Assembly (NCBI RefSeq): GCF_000187245.1
Contig: NC_027865.1
Coordinates: 868,001-932,000 of the forward strand
Length of the DNA stretch: 64,000 bases
DNA from: Ogataea parapolymorpha DL-1
Lineage: Eukaryota > Ascomycota > Pichiomycetes > Pichiales > Pichiaceae
Direction: 5' to 3'
Part shown: positions 36,195-45,758 of the stretch, piece by piece
Position numbering within the stretch: the stretch's first letter is position 1
How the letters are laid out: every line of letters starts with the position of its first letter
Made by a program: the position numbers and the translations under genes
The notes under the pieces: model-generated
What the model was told of the DNA's origin: nothing
Databases searched by the model: none
What the model saw: only the letters and a program-made list of their open reading frames with translations

Positions 36195-39100
36195 ATGAAT
36201 ACCTACGCGTTCACGGTCCCTGCGCGGATCAAGGCCCAGGTAGTTCCTCAGGACGGTCTCGACAGGGCTGAATTCGCGACGTGTTTGTCCTCGCTGCAGC
36301 GGATCGCAGAGGTCAGACTGGTAGACGTGATGCCGTGTGCCGGACTGTTCAATCCGCAGGCGTATCCCCAGGGCCACGTGATGTACGACTTCACCACGGA
36401 CGATCAGGATGTCTCGCAGCTGTTTCTGCTTGATTTCGAGCCGTTTCGCAAAGTGTTTAATACCATAGGCATTCTCAAATGGACCGAGGAATTGGACGAC
36501 GGAAAACTATCATCTTTGCACAAAGATCTCAAATCCCAGCACCCAAGCTCTCTGGGCCACTACAGCCTTGTTTTTGGGGCTCCAAAGGACTACAAAAGCG
36601 CGGTGCCGAACGTTTTCGCGGTCCTCAGCGACTTGGCCAACATCGAGACGGTGATTTGCGACGTGACGTCTAGCTTTCTCGGAAACCTTTCTGTCTACGT
36701 CTCTGCGTACCAGCACGTGACTCTGAGGTCGCCTGGGATTGCCAGTGGCAGCGTTGCGAACGGCACGGTGAAAAAGCGGATCTCGACCTCTTTCGAGAGC
36801 CAGGACAAAATCCGGGCCCACAGAAACAAGGGCCGGCGACAAAAACTGTATGCGAATTTCTACCTGCTGGCCGGCAACCTCAAGAGCGCGTTGGCCGAGT
36901 TTTGCGAGAGTATTCTGAATTTGCAGTATGCTGGAGACTATTTGTGGCTGGCGTCTGGCTTAGAAGGACTGGGCCTGTGCATGGCGCTGTTGGTGAAGCT
37001 GGAGGCACCTTTCCAACTGCCGACGGAAATTCTCGCACTGCTGGATAACGTCAAAAAGACGACACAGTCGCCTATCGTCTCTCCTCGGCCGTCCTTTCAG
37101 TCGGCAAACGGTTTCCCCACCCAGCCATCAAGTGCCGTGTATTCTGTCGAGGTGGTTGAAAATCTCATCATCAAGGCGATCAACAAGTCCTTTGCGTACT
37201 ACAGACAGAGTTTGCAAACGCCCGAGGATTACGCTCCGCAGATAGTGCTATGCGAGAGCAATCTTCGATATATCGACTATCTGAGCTCCGTCAACGTCCA
37301 CGACAGCGTGGAGCTTATTTGCAGCATCACGAGCGATATTTTCAACGAGCGATTTGTGCATCTCCCGCCTACACAGCGGTACCGGATCTACAACTCCATG
37401 ATTTACGTCTACGGCAGGCTGAACATGAGGAGAAAACGAGCATTTTTGATCCGCGAGCTTCTGGAGCTTGTTCTAAAACACCAGCTGATTGCAGAAGAGT
37501 CCTACGATGGACAGCTGGAGGAACTGCTGGACTCTGTGTTGCAAATATATGGAATTGATTGCCAGAAAACACCAAACCAGATTCAGAAAAAAGTGCTCGT
37601 CTCAGTGTTCCGATTCTGCCACCACATCAAGTACCACAAGGGAGTCGCAAAGTACGGCTGTTTTTTGCTGCGCGACTTTCACGTGATGCTATCAGAAAAC
37701 GAACAATCGCATATATTTGGCATTCTGTGCCAGCTCAACCAGGTGTATCCCTACTGGGACGACCATCTCGTGCAAAACATCAGTCTGTACCAGAAAGACA
37801 AGCTGATCCAGGACGAACTGTGCGAGGCCGCTATTGTGCTGCAGAACCCGTATTTATTTGAGCTGGAGGTGAAAAATATCAAGGTTGCAACCAACGGGTT
37901 CCCTGTTAAAACACAGCTGAATTTGAAAAGCAAGGTCACGGGCACGTCCAATACGTCGGTCACGCTAAAGCCGCACGCACTGACTACTGTCTCTGTGTTT
38001 GTGGTGCCTCTGAACCACGGAAACATGGAAATTACGGGTATTTCCGCCGTGGTGAGCAATTGCGAGGAGAGAACGTTCGAGTGGCTGGAAAAACAGCCGA
38101 CAACGGCGAAAAACCCCGTCCCAGAGTACAAGCCCCGGTCGTTGACGGTACCGGTGCTCTATGAACAGCCGCTGCTGAGTCTGGTGGACGTCAAGCTGCC
38201 CAATCGCTGGATCATGCTACTGGAAGGTGAGTGCAAGCGGTTCGACATCGTGATGAAGAACGCGTCAAATGTCGAGGTCAACCAGCTCACGACGAAGTTC
38301 CTGGACTCGACGATCGAGCCGCTGAACCAGCTGCTCCAGAACAAAAACCTGCCGCCCAACGAGGTGTACGAGATCGAGTACTACCTGATCAAAAAAAACC
38401 GTTCAAAATTCTGAACAAAAACGAGGTTGCGCGGATCGGGCCGGGCCAGGAGCTCAAACTCGAAATGGAGATATGGGGGAAGCGGGGCGTGAAGGAGGCC
38501 AGCGTCATTTTGGAGTACTCGCACAGAAAACAGGCTTTGCCAACCAATTTCTTCCGCAAACTCACCATCCCAGTCAACGTGACCGTCTATCCCAGCATCG
38601 AGCTTGTGGGATGCGACATCATCCCGCTCTCATCGTCTACAAGGATCTCAGAGTCCAACCAGGGCGCCACCTGGAAGTATCTGGAGAAAATGGTGGCCCA
38701 GGGCCACCAGATGTCAGACTTCTGTCTGCTTGCGCTTGACCTGATGAATTCCTGGACAGAGGAGATGACGGTCACATTCCAGTGTCTTCTGGAAGGCTCA
38801 AAAGACCACGAGTTCCAGCAGTCGAACGACGCGATCGAAAACCCACCGGAGGACACCTACACGACGACGATTGTGCTGCAGAGCAAAAAAAACGCGCGAA
38901 CCTTGATCCCGATAAAAAGAATTAATTTTAACTACGAATACCTCAATCAACGGGTCCCAAGTCTTCGCAACAAGCAGTTCATTCTCGACACCAAGACGCC
39001 GGAACCGGAACAGCGGTTTGTCAAGCACGCGTTCTGGTACCGGCACGAGTTGCTGCAGCGGCTGCGCGCGCGGTGGCAGATCTCACAAACTAACAGTAAC

Positions 39101-39577
39101 TCTATCTATGCCGGAAGAGGAGGCATCATTGACATCAGAAGCATCCGGTTCTCGTCCAAGATGGTGAGCGCATTGGAGGTCGAGAAAATTGGACTGGTTT
39201 TGGACGTCTTGGACACCGAGGACCGCGTTGTTGATCCCGAATCATTGGAGCTGAACCAATTCTACAGTATACGTCTTAAACTCACCAACAGGAACTCGTG
39301 TGCGGTGGCTGGCATGCTGCGACACGTTCCTGTGTGCCATTCGTTATTTGCGTCAATTGACAAAAAGATCCTGTACAACGGAGTGTTGCAGTTTAGTATC
39401 GAGAAACCCGTGCTGCCCAACGAGTCGCGTGAGTTTATTCTCGGAGTCGCGTTTCTGGAAAAGGGCGAGTACGAGTGGGGGGCTATTTTCGACGAAATGA
39501 ACGGCTACGAGGGGGGAACTATCTCGCTAAAGCATCAGCATTTGCAAAGGGAGCAACTGAAAATAAAGGTGGACTGA
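36195..39577 (+). CDS. TRS120: TRS120, TRAPPII tethering-complex subunit, interrupted by one frameshift
   Basis: Trs120 is a large subunit of TRAPPII, the exchange factor for Ypt31/32 at the late Golgi. The start is the ATG at 36195 (MNTYAFTVPARIKAQV); a TTG three bases earlier is not used. The first frame runs 739 residues and ends shortly after EIEYYLIKKN at 38414. The second frame takes over as KKPFKILNKNEVARIGPGQ and continues to 39577 with the beta-rich C-terminal region. The break lies in eight A at 38391-38398. One more A would give a single ~1127-residue protein, a normal Trs120 length. Both halves are well conserved in style, so a sequence error or very recent mutation is likely. Confidence 0.88.
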
Positions 39578-39830
39578 TCGGGCGAGCGCACTTATTATTG
39601 CTGTAAAGCCGTCCGAACGATGTATTTTTACTAAAGATTTTAGCCGGCCGACTTTGGTACGGGACAGTGAAGAACTAGGAGGGTTCGAGCATGAGTAGCG
39701 GACAATTCATCTCACCATTTTGTAGAGCAATACAGAGCTGATCACGTGAGTCATAAACACCACCGTACATGTTTCTTACATAAGCGAAAAATAGTAGTTA
39801 CACATGATAAATTAGATAATTAATAGATAC

Positions 39831-41504
39831 TTACACACCTGCCTTTTCGTACATCAGGATGTACGCGCTCTTACCGTTGGTGGCCCCGCCGCCATGGCCG
39901 TTTTCGACAGCGTCCTCGGCGCTGATCCGTGTTACAAGGGTGTCGTCCACACGAGTCCAGCTGTCGTCTGCTCCCAGAACATCCGCAGTGTAATGGCCCT
40001 CTTCTGTGGAACGACCATGGTGGTAAACCACGGCCGTGAGCCGGTATGTAGGCTCCTCCATGACGTTTGGGGATATACAGGAGGCAGGCAACGTGAGCCT
40101 GTGCGGGTATTCAATTTTTTTGTGCAGTTTTTCAATGCGGCCGCCTGTTTCAGGGGTCTTTGTATGTGTAGGGACAGGCGGTAAAGTTTGCGATGCAGAG
40201 GTTTTGTTCCTGCGCTGTTTCGAAGAGACGATCTCGTAGTCGTTGAAGTTCTCGTTGCTGTCGTCGTTGGCCACAAACGAAAACCGCTTGAGGTGGATGA
40301 TGAGAACGGTTGGGAGCTTGTCGATGAGGTTTTGTTTCTTGGCGGTCTGGTCTCCGTACGAGATCTCTTCCACCGTGGCAAACTTCTCAAACGCAGTGTA
40401 CAGGTTGTTGATGTCCTTGTCGCTGATTTCGAGCTGCACGTGCATGAACGGGTCCAATGTGATGGACGATTTTTTGTTGTTTGGCACTTGCAGAACGGAG
40501 CGGAAATGGCCGCCAAACATCTGCACAACGGGCGAGGGCTTGACATCGACCTGTCTTTTCACTGCCATCTTCTGGTTCGCGCCGACCTCCATCCACCCGT
40601 TGTCCTCTTTCTCTGTCGATCCGTTGATTTGGCCCGTCTTGATCATTTCGAGCGCAGAATTGAGAGTCTTGAGTGTCTGCGGGTCCTTGATGGAGGCCCT
40701 AAGATCGGCGATGTCGCTCTCAGCCAAGCGTTTGATGCTGTCCACAAACTCCTCGTGCAACCCGTCCAGGAGATATCCCAGAAACTCCTCTGCGTCCTCC
40801 TGTCTGCCCCATTTGAGATGGCTGAACCGGGGCAGTCTGGCGATGCTGCCATAGAATCCCGTAGGCGTGAGAACCTCTGGCGAGGACTTGTTGAAGGCGT
40901 CGTGCAGGGCCACCAGGGCGTCCATGATAGGCGTGTGCGACTCGAGCCGGCCTAGACTCAGGTGCCGGACAGCAAACAGCATCTGGCTGAACGGCCTGCA
41001 CGCAAACAGCGCCTGCAAAATTGCGTTCATGTAGCAGATGTTGCCGTTGTTGACCAGGCCGTGCGGCGCCAGGCCGGCGTACTGTGGGAGGTGTTGCGTA
41101 TCGTACATGAGCCTTAGAAGAACGACGCCCAGCGGTTTCAGGGTGGCATCAGCGGCGATCGACGCCGGCACCGCCCCATTGGGCTTCTTGTTGATCTCAA
41201 GGCCTTCCTGGACCACAGAGCTCCACTTCATGGTGGCAGGTTTGACTGTGGTGGTTGTGGTACTCCATTTAGGCTTTGGCGGTGGTGCGGTGACCGCTCG
41301 TCTGTTGGCGAACGCCCTCCATCGAAACTTGGTAAACTCCCCCTCGTCTGTGCCAAAATACCTTGGGAACTCGATTGTGTGCCGTTTTCCTGAGCGCGTG
41401 GTGCACTTGAACCGGAAACTGCTGGATCTGACAAGATGGTCCTCAAACTTCGCCTTGTCCGGCTCTGATAGGTGTGCAATGGGATCAGTACGGTGTTCGG
41501 ACAT
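39831..41504 (-). CDS. UBP3: UBP3-like ubiquitin-specific protease (USP10 type)
   Basis: Ubp3 is a deubiquitinase that with Bre5 acts on Sec23 and other trafficking and stress substrates and in ribophagy. The catalytic cysteine is C157 in LVNNGNICYMNAILQALF. The His box near the C-terminus is STEEGHYTADVL. The QEDAEEFLGYLLDGLHEEF segment is the conserved USP core. At 557 residues the protein lacks most of the long N-terminal extension of S. cerevisiae Ubp3 (912). The start is the ATG at 41502-41504. Confidence 0.88.
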   Translation of the reverse strand: MSEHRTDPIAHLSEPDKAKFEDHLVRSSSFRFKCTTRSGKRHTIEFPRYFGTDEGEFTKFRWRAFANRRAVTAPPPKPKWSTTTTTVKPATMKWSSVVQEGLEINKKPNGAVPASIAADATLKPLGVVLLRLMYDTQHLPQYAGLAPHGLVNNGNICYMNAILQALFACRPFSQMLFAVRHLSLGRLESHTPIMDALVALHDAFNKSSPEVLTPTGFYGSIARLPRFSHLKWGRQEDAEEFLGYLLDGLHEEFVDSIKRLAESDIADLRASIKDPQTLKTLNSALEMIKTGQINGSTEKEDNGWMEVGANQKMAVKRQVDVKPSPVVQMFGGHFRSVLQVPNNKKSSITLDPFMHVQLEISDKDINNLYTAFEKFATVEEISYGDQTAKKQNLIDKLPTVLIIHLKRFSFVANDDSNENFNDYEIVSSKQRRNKTSASQTLPPVPTHTKTPETGGRIEKLHKKIEYPHRLTLPASCISPNVMEEPTYRLTAVVYHHGRSTEEGHYTADVLGADDSWTRVDDTLVTRISAEDAVENGHGGGATNGKSAYILMYEKAGV

Positions 41505-41719
41505 TTTCTGCTATGGACATGCGAGTGAAGATGCTAATATGTGAAAGGTCTGTTCTATAGATGCAATCAAATTCCAATATTTATTACTGAGAATTAGATA
41601 TTTTGCATGTTTGGGTCCCGTTCAACAAGAGATTTTTCAGTTTTCCTGGCTTGTGGTGGGTCGAAAATTTTTCAAATTACAACACCTCTACACACCCAAA
41701 CACAGAATTGTAGATACCC

Positions 41720-42169
41720 CTACGGTGCGCCCTTGGCCAAGCTCTCCACGCTCTCTACATGTAGCTGGGCCCACTCGCCCACATCCGCCACGTCCCTTTC
41801 CGCCACCAGATTCTGCGCCACCAGCTTGTCTCGGTGTATTCTGGCCAGTTCACCGCATACCAGATGGCTGCACCAGCTCTCGCGCTGTGCGAGATCCTGC
41901 TCGAGTTTCTCCCGACAGCAGCAAAACCGGCGCTCGAGATCGACCAAATACCGCGCATCGCATGTGATGACGACCAGCGTCTCGCTCCGGAATCGGCGGA
42001 TCTCGCAGTTGCCGTTCTCAAGATACGACAGCGCGGCCAGCACCGTCTGCGGCCCCAGCGCGAGGCAAAGCGTCAGCCCGGCCTCCTGGTCAACGACCAG
42101 CTTGCCGTCGTCAATGCCTAGCAGGCGCACGAGCTGCGATCGCACCAGAGCGGAGGGCCGAATGTTCAT
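41720..42169 (-). CDS. Hypothetical protein, unassigned
   Basis: This ORF of 149 codons (ATG at 42167-42169, MNIRPSALVRSQL; an ATG five codons earlier is also possible) fills the gap between UBP3 and the wall-protein gene. The sequence looks protein-like: alternating hydrophobic strands (GKLVVDQEAGLTLCLALG; TLVVITCDARYLVDLE) and then a charged helix. I recognise no domain. Overlapping frames on the other strand look random in composition. It could be a small fast-evolving nuclear protein, but that is a guess. Confidence 0.5.
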   Translation of the reverse strand: MNIRPSALVRSQLVRLLGIDDGKLVVDQEAGLTLCLALGPQTVLAALSYLENGNCEIRRFRSETLVVITCDARYLVDLERRFCCCREKLEQDLAQRESWCSHLVCGELARIHRDKLVAQNLVAERDVADVGEWAQLHVESVESLAKGAP

Positions 42170-42318
42170 GAAAAACCAAAACAAACGACGCGATTATGAT
42201 TACATAAGCAAGGAAACCGAGGAAAAAAGGGTGATCCCGAGCAATAGAGTAATTACAAATGGTCATTAAAGGTAATTAATTAAAAACGCTTATTATGGGT
42301 ACTATAGATTTAGAATGC

Positions 42319-42714
42319 TTAGAGCAAGAAAGCAGCAGCACCGGCAAGGGCAGCCAAACCAGCAGCACCAACCTTAGCACCAGCGTTCTCGGCAGTGGAG
42401 ATGACTGGAGCAGAGGAAGCAGCAACAGAGGAAGCAGCAGTGGAAGATTTAGCTGGGATGGTGGTGACAGTGGTGGTGGTGATGACCTCCTCCTTAGTGC
42501 ATGGGCAGTCGGTGATGGTCAAGGTGGTGGCACCAGTGACAGTGTAGGTCTTTCCGTTGGTGACGATAGAGGTGGCTTCTGGGCAGTAGGTAGTCAAAGC
42601 AGTAACGACCTCAGAAACGGTGGTCTCGTAAGTAATGGTGGAGACGGTGCCGTTAGAGTAAGCAGCGAAAGCAGCGGAAGCCAAAGCAAGTGGAGCCAAA
42701 GTTCTGAATTGCAT
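42319..42714 (-). CDS. SED1: SED1/SPI1-like GPI-anchored cell-wall protein
   Basis: The 131-residue protein has a signal peptide ([17 protein letters not shown]), one cysteine-containing repeat and a Ser/Ala-rich region. It ends in a hydrophobic GPI-attachment signal ([16 protein letters not shown]). The repeat, with [19 protein letters not shown] and [12 protein letters not shown], is the Sed1/Spi1 family signature. S. cerevisiae Sed1 has two such repeats, so this is a minimal version. Codons are strongly restricted (GCT/GCC, ACC, TCC), as in highly expressed genes, and a TATA box lies upstream. It is probably an abundant structural wall glycoprotein. Confidence 0.88.
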   Translation of the reverse strand: MQFRTLAPLALASAAFAAYSNGTVSTITYETTVSEVVTALTTYCPEATSIVTNGKTYTVTGATTLTITDCPCTKEEVITTTTVTTIPAKSSTAASSVAASSAPVISTAENAGAKVGAAGLAALAGAAAFLL

Positions 42715-43635
42715 TTTTAATTAAGCGAAAGACGATTGAATTAACAAAGTTAGTTGAGAATTTGCCTAGCGGATGCTGCCGTTTTATACCTCCCGAAACA
42801 TTGGGCTTCGGTCCCTTTCTGGAAAAAGCAAGAATTTACCTGTGCCTCGAAAGGTAAACAAATAATCTGAGCAGTTGATATGGACTGAGATTTGTTATTG
42901 TTGGGCTATTATTGGTGGGTTGAAAAGAAACAACGCACCATTGTTCCAAACGCACTCTCAGGCCAGATTGCTGGGTTCTGCACGACAATGTGCTATAATT
43001 AGTAGTTTGAAGAAATTTTTTTACGATTCCAAGAGTCAGCACCGGGTCAACTTCTATGTTTTGATGCTATTTTGGGCGACAAGAATGCTTAGTTGCAAAA
43101 TTCTCCCACTTATCCAATTACCGCATTGGGTAGTTTTGCTCGAGTAATTACTTGTTCTAGACATATTTTAGATATTTCGGGGAATATACCCCCCACGTAT
43201 TCCAGAAATGACACAATTGAGGTCTATGTTTCAGGGAGAACATACGAGTTTCCCCAATCAGGTACGATTGAGGGACCAGGATTGGTCAGCACACCTCGGG
43301 TCCTGCCAGTGGTGTGCTTGACAGGCAAATGCGACGACGATCAGGGCGCCAATTTGGGCATACTTACAGACAGGGTCGATGAGCAATCAATATTTTAACG
43401 CTGGTGATAGACAATGTGCGGAATTCGCAATACGAAGCGCTCGTATGTACGTACGCACGGTAATTACTAGAAATTCCGCTATGTGAAAACACAGTACCAG
43501 GCTTCCCGCACCTGTGACCTGAACTAAGTAATGTGGTTATTGGCAGCATCATCCAGCAGGAACATCACCCCCGACACCGCCATATCAATTAGTCACAATC
43601 CTCATTTCGTTCCTGAAAATTCTAATTGAGTTGTA
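42715..43635. other. Long upstream region of the SED1-like gene
   Basis: This 921-bp stretch contains no convincing gene. It probably serves as the promoter of the highly expressed wall-protein gene and the 3' flank of the Psy3-like gene. Short frames on both strands lack protein character. A TATA box lies at 42783-42788, and poly-A/T tracts occur near 43013-43022. I looked for tRNA and box C/D signals and found none. Confidence 0.5.
42783..42788 (-). promoter_or_regulatory. TATA box of the SED1-like gene
   Basis: On the minus strand GGTATAAAAC lies about 70 bp before the start codon of the wall-protein gene. A strong TATA box suits a highly expressed, regulated gene. Confidence 0.6.
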
Positions 43636-44487
43636 TCACCACCAGCCAGATTGAAAAGTCCGCTCGCCATTACCGGAAGTTATGCACAGGAATTGTGGAC
43701 ACACTCGCATCTGGCCTTTCTCCATCAACTGTATGTAGTCCACAATGGTCAGAGACTTGTCCAGGCCGGCCTGGCTGCCATTTTTGACCCAATCTTTATA
43801 GAGCACCAAACGTTTAGCATACTGGCCCGACCAGGGGCCATTCAAAGGAAGTATCGGCACCATTATCTGCTGCAGAACCGAAGTATCCTCCTCTTCTTCC
43901 TGTGTGGATGCGGGCTGCGATTTTGAGAAAAATCTCTGGCTCATGTTGACCATTTTGCCCGTGGTTATGACAATTACATCATGTTTTTGGCACTCGTTGC
44001 TGAGGAGAAGCAGCAGATTTTGGATAACCAGCTGAAGTTTGCGCGTGGGACTCTGCTGATCTTTTCTGTGTCCGTTGGCGTCTCGTTTGTAGTGCTGCTT
44101 CTCGCTTCGGCGTTTGTCTCGGAGGTTGGTCATCGCAAACTGATACAGTGAATGAAAATCATCGATAATAACCAGTTTATACTGGCAAAAGTCGAGGTTT
44201 TGCACCAGGCAAATCAGCTTCGTGAGAGTGTCAACACGGTAAAGATCGACGTTATTCTTATCTCCATTGAAGTTTTGCCAAGGAATATGAGAATGGGCGC
44301 TGATTATGGCGGACTGGGTATTGTGATTTAGAAGACCAAATAGTATATCCCATTGCGCCGTGGTGCCCGGCACACATGCGATATCGTACAAGTTGCCCGG
44401 CGTGAAGTCGACAACGGCATCCACAGACTCGATTTGTGTCCTGCGAGGTTCTTTGGGCTCCAGCAGGGATAACAAAGTGGCACCCAT
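43636..44487 (-). CDS. RecA-fold Rad51-paralog-like protein (Psy3/Rad55-like)
   Basis: The 283-residue protein has a RecA-type core. A position equivalent to Walker A reads CVPGTTAQWDIL (about 38-49) and lacks the G-K-T/S needed for nucleotide binding. A good Walker B strand, YKLVIIDDFHSLY, lies at about 103-115. The next core strand is HDVIVITTGKMV (169-180), and a late strand KRLVLYKDW lies near 225-233. Loss of the P-loop with retention of the fold recalls Shu-complex subunits Psy3 and Csm2, which assist Rad51 filament assembly. A diverged Rad55 is an alternative. The assignment comes from motif reading only. Confidence 0.5.
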   Translation of the reverse strand: MGATLLSLLEPKEPRRTQIESVDAVVDFTPGNLYDIACVPGTTAQWDILFGLLNHNTQSAIISAHSHIPWQNFNGDKNNVDLYRVDTLTKLICLVQNLDFCQYKLVIIDDFHSLYQFAMTNLRDKRRSEKQHYKRDANGHRKDQQSPTRKLQLVIQNLLLLLSNECQKHDVIVITTGKMVNMSQRFFSKSQPASTQEEEEDTSVLQQIMVPILPLNGPWSGQYAKRLVLYKDWVKNGSQAGLDKSLTIVDYIQLMEKGQMRVCPQFLCITSGNGERTFQSGWW

Positions 44488-44567
44488 AAGTAGGGGATTT
44501 TTTTCTATTTTTTTTTAGTTCGCGTCGCACTAAATAATAACTAAGCGTGTTATCGATTATTGATTGT

Positions 44568-45758
44568 CTATAGTACATCGTTCGGAATCTTAACATAGTA
44601 GCTCTGCAACGCGCGCCGAAGAGCCGGAACAAGCTTGCGCCATTCCAGAACTCTCACCTCCTTGTCGAACCGACGAGGCTTTCTAGTCTCATAACTCATA
44701 ATTCTCTGTGCTAGTTCGTTCCGGAGGTCTGCGTTCGTCTTTCCGACAAACTCGCCGTCCGAGTCGGAAGACGTCACCTTCTTTGAGCTGATTGGCTTTT
44801 TCGACCAGAACGGCACCAGATTCGATCTGATGCGTCCTCTTTCTGCTCGACGCTCCTTCTGATTGGTGCTCTGGCTGCCTATCAGCAGCTCGACAATCTT
44901 GATAACCTCCACGCTGGTTATGTAAAACTGGCGGCTCAGAGACTCCACTCCGCCTCGCGTCACCACCGTGGTGTCGTCGTCCTCCGAGTAATCCAAATTT
45001 TGGTAGCATTCCAAACACGACACCTCCACGAAGTCGACTCCGTCCGGCGCCGGCCGTGTCTCGTGCTGCTCTGCAGGGCCAAGAATGTGGAAGCTCACTA
45101 TAACTTCGTTTATGCGCTGACGACGCTCAACCCGGATGATGCGACGCTTGTCCTCCTTCTCGTGCTCGTTCCACTCGGGCAGGCACACACTCTCCTCGTC
45201 GCCGTCCAAAATCGACAGCTTGCATTTGAGATACTGCGACCGTCCCGTTCTGTCTGGCGGAGGTGGTTTGGTCGTGGATCCACCGCTATTCAGACCGCGA
45301 ACGAGCGGATATGATTTCGACTCGATTGCGTCCAAATCGACCTCGAGCGGCTGCTCGTAGTCGTCAAACTCGCTCAAAATGGTCAGCTCGTCCTGGCCAA
45401 ACGCCTTGAAGTCGAATTCGCTGTCAAGGCTTTCTCTTCGCGAAATACAGTCTCCCGTTCTTTCGGGCGGAGGTGTGCATGCGCTCGCAGGCGGAAATAA
45501 CGCAGTCTGGGGCTTGATGGATTCTGTCGTTACCACAGTAGACACGCTTTCCTCCTGCGAGGAGTAGTCGCTGGTGAGTTCGAACGCGCCGGAGCTGTAA
45601 AACTGGGGTTCATGGTCGGGTAACGTGGCTGCCGGCAGCTGGAGAGGCAGGTGGGAAACCATGAGCTCGTCCTCAAAGGAGAACATCTCATTGGGCAGCT
45701 CATACTGTGCGAGATTGGAGAAATCTTCAAAGGGATTGTAGGCCACACTCGAAGACAT
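44568..45758 (-). CDS. Putative transcriptional regulator with DUF7082-type domain
   Basis: This 396-residue protein has an acidic, Ser/Pro-rich N-terminal half (NPFEDFSNL, several PPPPxRTG-like segments). The C-terminal half (about 205-390) matches a fungal domain found in developmental regulators. It shows RRIIRVERRQRINEVIVSF, then FYITSVEVIKIVELLIG, RGRIRSNLVPFW, and a final block of SYETRKPRRFDKEVRVLEW plus a helical end. That order fits DUF7082-type proteins from memory of the family, but no search was possible. It is divergent from the CBS/PB1 gene across an unusually long 1.35-kb region, as often seen for regulator genes. Confidence 0.55.
   Translation of the reverse strand: MSSSVAYNPFEDFSNLAQYELPNEMFSFEDELMVSHLPLQLPAATLPDHEPQFYSSGAFELTSDYSSQEESVSTVVTTESIKPQTALFPPASACTPPPERTGDCISRRESLDSEFDFKAFGQDELTILSEFDDYEQPLEVDLDAIESKSYPLVRGLNSGGSTTKPPPPDRTGRSQYLKCKLSILDGDEESVCLPEWNEHEKEDKRRIIRVERRQRINEVIVSFHILGPAEQHETRPAPDGVDFVEVSCLECYQNLDYSEDDDTTVVTRGGVESLSRQFYITSVEVIKIVELLIGSQSTNQKERRAERGRIRSNLVPFWSKKPISSKKVTSSDSDGEFVGKTNADLRNELAQRIMSYETRKPRRFDKEVRVLEWRKLVPALRRALQSYYVKIPNDVL

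Noticed and set aside
39690..39705. GGTTCGAGC, a B-box-like sequence between TRS120 and UBP3
   Set aside because: No A box, cloverleaf or T-run terminator accompanies it.
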